DNA of 5,769 nucleotides, from NCBI GenBank assembly GCA_902491135.1, contig CABUGR010000084.1:1-5769 (forward strand). The letters are read 5' to 3'. Below the pieces are notes generated by a model that did no database searches, had not been told where the DNA came from, and saw only the letters and a list, made by a program, of their open reading frames with translations. Positions 1-4,325 of this stretch are shown here, piece by piece. Both the position numbers and the translations under genes were made by a program. This DNA is from an uncultured Collinsella sp. Lineage in GTDB: Bacteria; Actinomycetota; Coriobacteriia; Coriobacteriales; Coriobacteriaceae. Each line of letters begins with the position of its first letter. Within the stretch, counting starts at the first letter, position 1.

Positions 1-621
1 ACCACGGCGGGCAAGAATGCTTTTTTGACGGGCACGTATTGCATCGTTGTGCCGTTCGCGAGCTATTTTCTGAGCGGCGAAAAACTCACCCGCTATAACC
101 TGGGCGCGGCGCTGCTGTGCTTGGCGGGCATTGGCTTGGTGGCGCTCGATAGCGTCGAGTTCAACATCGGTGATGTCATTACGCTGGCGGGTGCGGTCTT
201 TTTCGCCATCCAGATGGCGGTGACTGCCAAGTACGGTCGCAAAATGGACATCAACGTCATCACGTTTTGGATGTTTGTGGGCAACGGCGTGCTGAGCCTG
301 GCAACGTCGCTGCTATTCGAGACCCAAGCGCCTCTGTCCGTGTGGACGCCGAGCTTTATCAGCGCGATGGCGTTTCTATCGGTGGGCTGTACGTGTGTGG
401 CTCTGCTCATCCAAAACGTCGGCCTGGCGCATGTCCCGGCCTCAGCGGGCTCGCTGCTCCTTTCGATGGAGTCGCCTTCGGGTGTGCTGTTCTCGGTGCT
501 GCTGATGGGGGAGGCGCTCACCTCGCGCCTGCTCGCCGGCTTCGCGCTCATCTTTCTTTCGATTATCTTGAGCGAGACGCATTTCGATTTTTTGCGTCGA
601 AAGCCGCGTCCGCAATTGTAA
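1..621 (+). CDS. EamA/DMT-family membrane transporter, C-terminal part (5' end outside window)
   Basis: The reading frame is open from the first base, so the gene starts upstream; 206 residues and the TAA stop are visible. The protein is a polytopic inner-membrane permease of the drug/metabolite transporter superfamily. The opening residues (TTAGKNAFLTGTYCIVVPF) match the usual EamA segment that ends the first five-helix repeat. Hydrophobic stretches lie near visible residues 9-24, 34-50, 60-77, 87-106, 121-143, 148-170 and 177-191, which fits the end of the first repeat plus the second repeat of a ten-helix protein. The segment around residues 148-173 (SAGSLLLSMESPSGVLFSVL, then GEALT) corresponds to the conserved 'P..a.l.a.l.l.GE.lt' region of EamA proteins. 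The tail is short and basic (FLRRKPRPQL), as expected for a cytoplasmic end. Substrate cannot be told; family members export amino acids, metabolites or drugs. A TTG at 25 is an internal codon, not the start. Family assignment is firm; function is not. Confidence 0.88.
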   Translation, partial: TTAGKNAFLTGTYCIVVPFASYFLSGEKLTRYNLGAALLCLAGIGLVALDSVEFNIGDVITLAGAVFFAIQMAVTAKYGRKMDINVITFWMFVGNGVLSLATSLLFETQAPLSVWTPSFISAMAFLSVGCTCVALLIQNVGLAHVPASAGSLLLSMESPSGVLFSVLLMGEALTSRLLAGFALIFLSIILSETHFDFLRRKPRPQL

Positions 622-633
622 ACAATTTGTTGC

Positions 634-660
634 GCCGCCTCCCGGGGCGGCATTTTTTAT
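634..660 (+). terminator. Rho-independent terminator of the EamA-type gene
   Basis: A perfect 6-bp GC stem (GCCGCC at 634-639, GGCGGC at 646-651) with a 6-base loop is followed by A and six T (653-658). It begins 12 bases after the TAA stop, which is the usual placement. It separates the transporter from the amidohydrolase, so the latter should have its own promoter. Confidence 0.85.
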
Positions 661-684
661 GCGTCGCCCTTAAAGTAGTACCTT

Positions 685-706
685 GCACTTTATGCTATCA
701 AAGTGC
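685..706. promoter_or_regulatory. Inverted repeat, possible operator, upstream of the amidohydrolase
   Basis: GCACTTT (685-691) and AAAGTGC (700-706) form a perfect 7-bp inverted repeat with an 8-base spacer, 30 bases ahead of the amidohydrolase start. The right-sized arms and A/T-rich centre suit a dimeric repressor or activator. A possible -10 box, TATGCT at 691-696, lies inside the repeat, but the nearest -35-like hexamer (TTAAAG, 670-675) is only 15 bases away, so the promoter itself is weakly supported. The repeat could also be a small RNA hairpin in the leader. The symmetry is seen directly; the regulatory role is inferred. Confidence 0.4.
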
Positions 707-724
707 TTGCTGCAAAAACGTTAC

Positions 725-730
725 TGGAGG
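725..730 (+). promoter_or_regulatory. Ribosome binding site deciding the amidohydrolase start
   Basis: TGGAGG lies 6 bases before ATG 737, ideal spacing. The upstream in-frame TTG at 683 has no comparable site and sits inside the inverted repeat, so the ATG is chosen. Confidence 0.75.
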
Positions 731-736
731 GCATCT

Positions 737-2032
737 ATGGCACCAGCACTGTCCGATCTTCAACCGCAATCAGCGCCCAAGGCCACCGCGGCGGCGCAGA
801 CCGCTATCGGTGACGGTCTTGTTGCAGAAGCTCAGGCTTTTGCAGACGAGCTCGCTGCGTGGCGACACGATTTACATCAGATGCCCGAGCTGGGTAATAG
901 CCTCCCGCAGACCTCTACGTATATCCAAGCGCGCCTGACCGAGATGGACATCCCATTTGCTACGCTCGTCGATGGTTCCTGCGTTGTGGGCCTTGTCGGC
1001 GCCGGTGCCGCCGCGGCCCAAGGCAATGGCATCTGCACGAATGAGCAGGCCGGTACGGTCATCATGCTGCGTGGCGACATGGACGCCCTGCCCGTTGTCG
1101 AGGAATCCGGCGAGCCCTTTGCATCCACCAATGGCTGCATGCATGCTTGCGGTCACGATATGCACGCGACGGCCCTGCTTGGTGCGGCGCGCCTGCTCAA
1201 GGCCCGCGAGGCCGAGCTTGTGGAGGCCAACGCTACCGTCAAGTTGCTGTTCCAGCCGGGCGAGGAGACCTTTGAGGGAGCACGCGCTGCCATCGCCGAC
1301 GGCTTGCTCGAGAACCCGCGCCCTCAGGCGGCCTTTGCCATGCATGTCAACAGCCAGTCGCCGCTTGGCCTGGTGCTCTACGGCAGCCCGGCGCTCTCGG
1401 GTGTGTACGGTTTCCGCATCACGCTCCAGGGCAAGGGCGGCCACGGTTCCAGCCCCGAGATCTGCATCGACCCCATCACGGCCGGCGTCCACGTGCACCT
1501 GGCGCTCCAGGAGCTTATCTCCCGCGAGGTGCCGGCGGCCAAGGAAGTCGCACTTACCGTTGGTAAGTTCGCCGGCGGCTTGGCGGCCAACGTCATCCCC
1601 GACACCTGCGTGCTCGAGGGAACGCTGCGCGGCTTTGATGTTGAGCTCATGGCTCACCTAAAGACCCGCATCGCGGAGGTCGTTAACGGCGTTGCTACGA
1701 CCTATCGTACGCCGGCGACCATCGAGACGCTTTCGGATGTTCCGCCGCTTGTACTCGACAGCGATATGACTCAGGCGTCGCTTGGCTACGTGGGCGCAGT
1801 GCTGCCCAAGACGGCTTTCTTGCCGCTTTTCCATGCCATGGCGAGTGAGGACTTCGCGCTTATCTCGAGCAAGATCCCAAGTGCGTACTTTACCGTGGGC
1901 GCGGCCGTAACCGACACGGACGAACACTTTGCCCAGCATCATCCCAAGGCACGTTTTAGCGATGCCGAGCTTCCCCTTGGCGCCGCGGCTTATACCGCCG
2001 TCGCTTTGGGCTATATCGCCGACCACCGGTAG
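737..2032 (+). CDS. M20D-family metal-dependent amidohydrolase (hippurate hydrolase / N-acyl-amino acid amidohydrolase type)
   Basis: The protein has 431 residues and no signal peptide, so it is probably cytoplasmic. It belongs to the M20D amidohydrolases, which cleave the amide bond of N-acyl or N-benzoyl amino acids, or similar conjugates, using two metal ions. Expected landmarks are present in order: RHDLHQMPELG (43-53), the metal and substrate loop RGDMDALPV (112-120), Cys138 and His140 in MHACGHDMHAT, FQPGEE (172-177) with the catalytic and metal-ligand glutamates, His203 in AMHVNS, the lid/dimerisation domain with GKGGHGSSPE (232-241) and NVIPDTCVLEGTLRG (285-299), MASEDFAL (368-375), and the late ligand His in HHPKARF (401-407). 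All catalytic ligands appear intact. It is somewhat longer than the usual 380-400 residues because of an Ala/Gln-rich leader of about 30 residues and a short insertion near 90-105. The substrate cannot be read from sequence; an indole-acetyl, acetyl or aminobenzoyl conjugate is equally possible. It ends 121 bases before a decayed MFS gene. Confidence 0.92.
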   Translation: MAPALSDLQPQSAPKATAAAQTAIGDGLVAEAQAFADELAAWRHDLHQMPELGNSLPQTSTYIQARLTEMDIPFATLVDGSCVVGLVGAGAAAAQGNGICTNEQAGTVIMLRGDMDALPVVEESGEPFASTNGCMHACGHDMHATALLGAARLLKAREAELVEANATVKLLFQPGEETFEGARAAIADGLLENPRPQAAFAMHVNSQSPLGLVLYGSPALSGVYGFRITLQGKGGHGSSPEICIDPITAGVHVHLALQELISREVPAAKEVALTVGKFAGGLAANVIPDTCVLEGTLRGFDVELMAHLKTRIAEVVNGVATTYRTPATIETLSDVPPLVLDSDMTQASLGYVGAVLPKTAFLPLFHAMASEDFALISSKIPSAYFTVGAAVTDTDEHFAQHHPKARFSDAELPLGAAAYTAVALGYIADHR

Positions 2033-2058
2033 CACCCAACCTTGCCTTTCAAGCCTGC

Positions 2059-2090
2059 GGGCATGGCCATAAGGCCTATGCCCTTGTCTT
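2059..2090 (+). terminator. Terminator candidate behind the amidohydrolase, nested in a larger inverted repeat
   Basis: GGGCAT+GGCC (2059-2068) pairs with GGCC (2073-2076) and ATGCCC (2078-2083), leaving an ATAA loop and one bulged T. The tail TTGTCTTT is T-rich but interrupted. The hairpin starts 26 bases after the amidohydrolase TAG. Outer arms TTGCCTT (2042-2048) and AAGGCAA (2093-2099) extend the structure. It probably ends the amidohydrolase transcript, though efficiency may be partial, which would allow read-through into the transporter remnant. Confidence 0.6.
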
Positions 2091-2143
2091 TCAAGGCAAT
2101 CTTGGGCACTACCGGCGCCCGGCGCAGGCTATTCGTTTTTTAA

Positions 2144-2149
2144 AAGGAG
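2144..2149 (+). promoter_or_regulatory. Ribosome binding site of the decayed MFS gene
   Basis: AAGGAG stands 4 bases before ATG 2154. The site is still good, so the truncated reading frame could be translated if transcribed. This supports recent decay rather than an old relic. Confidence 0.6.
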
Positions 2150-2153
2150 CGGT

Positions 2154-2482
2154 ATGTCCCAGCAACGTAAGTTCTTCCCCGGCTGGCTCGTGGTGGCCTC
2201 CGGCTTTGTGATCATGGCCACGTGTTACACGATTTTCGTTAACTGCATGAGCCTGTTTCAGCCGCTCATCGTCAGCGACCTCGGGATTACGCTTACGCAG
2301 TACAACATCTCCAATGCCATCTCCACCGTGGTGAGCGTAATCGGCTCACTTGTCATTGGCCATGTTGCCGATAAAGTAAGCGGCCGCGTTTTTGGGTTCC
2401 CCTCACTGTAATCGCCACCTCTGCCGTTCTTGCCGGCATGAGCTTTGTCGGTGAGCTATGGCAGGTCTACGTGCTTTTCTGT
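2154..2482 (+). pseudogene. Major facilitator superfamily transporter, frameshifted and truncated N-terminal remnant
   Basis: The start is sound (ATG 2154 with AAGGAG upstream). The first 85 codons give a typical MFS N-terminus: a hydrophobic helix at 11-35, loop residues, a second helix at about 52-72, then the MFS motif A-like GHVADKVSGR (69-78). Full-length relatives have about 400 residues and 12 helices. The frame closes at TAA 2409-2411 shortly after motif A, but hydrophobic MFS-like sequence continues in the next frame (VPLTVIATSAVLAGMSF, then VGELWQVYVLF) to about 2480. Adding one G to the GGG run at 2394-2396 joins the two parts smoothly, so a one-base deletion there is the likeliest lesion. 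After about 2482 no frame resembles a transporter, so roughly the last two thirds of the gene is gone. Substrate unknown. I am confident that it is broken; the exact lesion is inferred. Confidence 0.8.
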
Positions 2483-2570
2483 TCGCCCCGTTCTGTCTGT
2501 GGCTGCCCTGGAAGCCGAATGGATGCTCGTACCATCATTCTGTTTCCAAGGCGGCCACGGGCCTACGAAA
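2483..2570. other. Unassigned sequence between MFS remnant and large palindrome
   Basis: This 88-base stretch shows no convincing coding signal in any frame. It follows directly on the last recognisable transporter codons and runs up to the palindrome, so it may be a scrambled MFS remnant or the junction of an old deletion. I see no insertion-sequence ends or target-site duplication. Confidence 0.35.
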
Positions 2571-2634
2571 TGATCCGTTTTCCTCCGTCCCCAAGGGGTC
2601 GCGTGATCCGAAGGGGACGGAGGAAAACGGATCA
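2571..2634. repeat. Large palindrome: perfect 22-bp inverted repeat with inner stem
   Basis: The left arm (2571-2592, beginning TGATCCGTTTTCC, ending GTCCCC) is the exact reverse complement of the right arm (2613-2634). The 20-base spacer can pair further: GGGTC (2596-2600) with GATCC (2605-2609), one G-U pair, closing a GCGT loop, with a symmetrical 3x3 internal loop between the stems. The whole 64-base unit is therefore one long hairpin. TGATCCG also recurs as a direct copy at 2604-2610. There is no T-run on the right, so it is not a normal terminator. It lies next to the decayed transporter and about 70 bases before the hisS -10 box. Candidate roles are a REP-like or MITE-like interspersed element, an RNA-processing hairpin, or a protein-binding palindrome; the sequence alone does not decide. 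Confidence 0.85.
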
Positions 2635-2674
2635 CAAACAGCGGCGGAACGAGTCCCCATACCCTCGTTCGGTC

Positions 2675-2699
2675 AGACGCGCCGCCGCGTTTTGTTTTT
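2675..2699 (+). terminator. Terminator-like hairpin just before the hisS promoter
   Basis: ACGCG (2677-2681) and CGCGT (2686-2690) form a perfect 5-bp stem with a CCGC loop, extendable by one G-U and one A-U pair (AG at 2675-2676 with TT at 2691-2692). A T-rich tail TTTTGTTTTT overlaps and follows the stem (2690-2699). It would stop transcription arriving from the MFS remnant. It also occupies the place where a -35 box for hisS would be expected. Confidence 0.55.
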
Positions 2700-2705
2700 G
2701 TGCCG

Positions 2706-2711
2706 TATAAT
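2706..2711 (+). promoter_or_regulatory. Perfect -10 box for hisS
   Basis: TATAAT at 2706-2711 lies 42 bases before the hisS ATG, giving a predicted leader of about 35 bases. No recognisable -35 hexamer stands 16-18 bases upstream; that position is GC-rich hairpin (CGCCGC). The -10 match is seen directly; promoter function is inferred from position and from the same TATAATGA octamer, also TATAAT plus GA, ahead of ppc. Confidence 0.55.
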
Positions 2712-2753
2712 GACCACTACCTATGACGCGATACAAAAGAAAGGTGTTTGCCC

Positions 2754-4067
2754 ATGCAGGCACAGAAGGCGGAGGGAACCCGCGACCTTATCGGCGCCGA
2801 GATGCGCGCCTGGCAGAAGATGCAGCAGATTGCGGCCGGCGTGTTCGAGCCGTTTGGCTTTAAGCCCATCGAGACGCCCGCGATCGAGCAGGTGGACGTG
2901 TTTGTCCACGGCATCGGCCAGTCGACCGACGTCGTGCGCAAGGAGATGTTCCGCGTCTTTAGCGGCGCCAACCTGGAGCGCGTCTTTGCTGAGGGCACCG
3001 ACACCAAGCTCAAGCCCAAGCAGCGCCTGGCGCTTCGTCCCGAGGGCACGGCCGGTGTGGTGCGCGCCGTCGTGGAGAACAACCTGGTGCCCCAGGGTTC
3101 CACGCCGTTTAAGGCTTATTATGCCGAGGCCATGTTCCGTGGCGAGCGTCCTCAGAAGGGTCGCCTGCGCCAGTTCCATCAGGTGGGTATCGAGTGGCTC
3201 GGCGCTCCCGATCCGGCTGCCGACGCCGAGTGCATCATCATGCTTATGGAGTTCTACAAGCGCCTGGGCTTTGATCTTTCCAAGCTTCGCCTGCTTATTA
3301 ACTCGATGGGCGATGCGCAGTGCCGTCCGGCCTACCGCGAGCAGGTCAAGCAGTTTATCCTCGATCACGCCGACGAGATGTGCGACGAGTGCCGCGAGCG
3401 TGCCGAACTCAACCCGCTGCGTGCCTTCGACTGCAAGAACGACCACTGCCGCGAGATCATGGCCGACGCCCCGCTGATGGGCGACAACCTGTGCGATGAG
3501 TGCCGCGAGCACTACGAGCAAGTCAAGCGCTATCTGGATGCGGCGGGTATCGAGTATGTCGAGGACCCCACCTTGGTGCGTGGCCTGGACTACTACACCC
3601 GTACCGTCTTTGAGGTCGAGGCTCCCGGTGCCGGTGTCGGCTCCATCGGTGGCGGCGGCCGCTACGACGGCCTGGTCGAGCTCGAGGGTGGCAAGCCCAC
3701 GGCAGGCGTCGGCTTCGCTGTCGGTTTTGAGCGCGCCCTGCTGGCCCTGCAAGCCTTTGGCAGCGACCTGGGTGCCGATGAGGCCCCGTGCGTCTACGTC
3801 GCCAATGCCGGCAAGGAGCTGCGCCAGAACGTCTTTACTATTACGCAGCAGCTTCGCGCCGCAGGGATTGTGACCGAGGCCGACTATCAGGGCCGTTCAC
3901 TCAAGGCCCAGTTTAAGCAGGCCGATAAGGTAGGCGCCAAGCTCATTTTGGTCCTGGGCGGCGACGAGCTTGCCGCCGGCAAGGTCAAGGTGCGCGACAT
4001 GGAGAGCCATGACGAGGTGCTGGTCGATTTGGCCAACGTTGTCGAGGCGGTTCGCGAGCGCCTGTAG
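2754..4067 (+). CDS. hisS: Histidyl-tRNA synthetase
   Basis: The 437-residue protein is a class II aminoacyl-tRNA synthetase that attaches histidine to tRNA-His in the cytoplasm, normally as a homodimer. It opens with MQAQKAEGTRDLIG, the usual HisRS start. Landmarks in order: motif 1 region FGFKPIETPAIEQVDVF (34-50), motif 2 RPEGTAGVVRA (95-105) followed by ERPQKGRLRQFHQVGIEWLG (131-150), the histidine-specific RGLDYYTRTVFEV (276-288), GGGGRYDGLVE (299-309), and motif 3 AGVGFAVGFERAL (317-329). The C-terminal anticodon-binding domain covers about 345-437 (CVYVANAG to the VRERL end). Length is normal for bacterial HisRS (about 420-440). The insertion domain carries six cysteines at 210, 213, 227, 232, 247 and 250. 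ATG 2754 is chosen because GAAAGG lies 9 bases upstream; the TTG two codons earlier would leave only 3 bases. It appears to be transcribed alone: its own -10 box is upstream and a strong terminator lies downstream. No aspS follows it, unlike the common hisS-aspS pairing. Confidence 0.98.
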   Translation: MQAQKAEGTRDLIGAEMRAWQKMQQIAAGVFEPFGFKPIETPAIEQVDVFVHGIGQSTDVVRKEMFRVFSGANLERVFAEGTDTKLKPKQRLALRPEGTAGVVRAVVENNLVPQGSTPFKAYYAEAMFRGERPQKGRLRQFHQVGIEWLGAPDPAADAECIIMLMEFYKRLGFDLSKLRLLINSMGDAQCRPAYREQVKQFILDHADEMCDECRERAELNPLRAFDCKNDHCREIMADAPLMGDNLCDECREHYEQVKRYLDAAGIEYVEDPTLVRGLDYYTRTVFEVEAPGAGVGSIGGGGRYDGLVELEGGKPTAGVGFAVGFERALLALQAFGSDLGADEAPCVYVANAGKELRQNVFTITQQLRAAGIVTEADYQGRSLKAQFKQADKVGAKLILVLGGDELAAGKVKVRDMESHDEVLVDLANVVEAVRERL

Positions 4068-4125
4068 CGTATGATTTTTGAGCTGCGGGTCCGCTAACAC
4101 GTCCCGCTTGCGGCGAACGATTGTT

Positions 4126-4167
4126 ACGGGGGTGTTTCGCTTTTATGCGGAATGCCCCCGTTTGTGT
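4126..4167 (+). terminator. Intrinsic terminator behind hisS
   Basis: Two 15-base arms (4126-4140 and 4147-4161) pair across a TTTTAT loop: ACGGGGG with CCCCCGT is perfect, and the inner half pairs with three G-U wobbles. The tail TTTGTGT is only moderately T-rich. It starts 59 bases after the hisS stop. A weaker repeat, GCGGG (4085-4089) with CCCGC (4103-4107), lies between stop and terminator. Confidence 0.7.
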
Positions 4168-4275
4168 ATGCCGCCCACCGAGAAATACGACCATTTAGAG
4201 CAAAAACCCTTGCAATGCAGAAAATACTTTTGTGTGGTAAAGCGCAATCAGTGTCGAAAGTGTTTCTCAAGCGCC

Positions 4276-4281
4276 TATAAT
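4276..4281 (+). promoter_or_regulatory. Perfect -10 box for ppc
   Basis: TATAAT at 4276-4281 is 44 bases before the ppc GTG, predicting a leader of roughly 38 bases. The -35 position (around 4252-4258, TGTCGAA) matches the consensus poorly, suggesting activator help or a relaxed -35. AAGCGC occurs as a direct repeat at 4240-4245 and 4269-4274, and AGTGT at 4250-4254 and 4259-4263, in the same upstream region; these may be chance or binding sites. Confidence 0.55.
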
Positions 4282-4304
4282 GAATACCGCATGTTACGTG
4301 CATA

Positions 4305-4321
4305 GAAGGAGGAATGGGAGG
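4305..4321 (+). promoter_or_regulatory. Tandem Shine-Dalgarno sites before ppc
   Basis: GAAGGAGG (4305-4312) and GGGAGG (4316-4321) lie one behind the other. The second is 4 bases before GTG 4326. The first is only 1 base from the in-frame ATG 4314, too close for normal use, so GTG 4326 is preferred; ATG 4314 would add just four residues (MGGN). Confidence 0.6.
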
Positions 4322-4325
4322 AAAC

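Noticed and set aside
683..736. An upstream TTG start adding 18 residues to the amidohydrolase
   Set aside because: No Shine-Dalgarno site precedes it, it overlaps the inverted repeat, and ATG 737 has TGGAGG at ideal spacing.
872..1657. A 261-codon - strand open frame opposite the amidohydrolase
   Set aside because: It overlaps catalytic motifs of the M20D protein and shows no independent evidence of being a gene.
2571..2634. The palindrome as a CRISPR repeat or insertion sequence
   Set aside because: Only one unit is present with no repeat-spacer series, and no transposase or target duplication is visible around it.
2458..3477. A 339-codon + strand open frame running from the MFS remnant into hisS
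   Set aside because: Most of it is the out-of-frame reading of hisS, rich in Arg and Ser; it crosses the palindrome, the terminator-like hairpin and the hisS promoter.
2721..3752. A 343-codon - strand open frame opposite hisS
   Set aside because: The + strand encodes HisRS with all class II motifs over the same bases; the antisense translation is Leu/Ala/His-rich with no recognisable domain.
4078..4305. A 75-codon open frame in the hisS-ppc gap
   Set aside because: It spans the terminator hairpin and the ppc promoter, has no ribosome site and its residues show no family pattern; the gap is better explained as regulatory.
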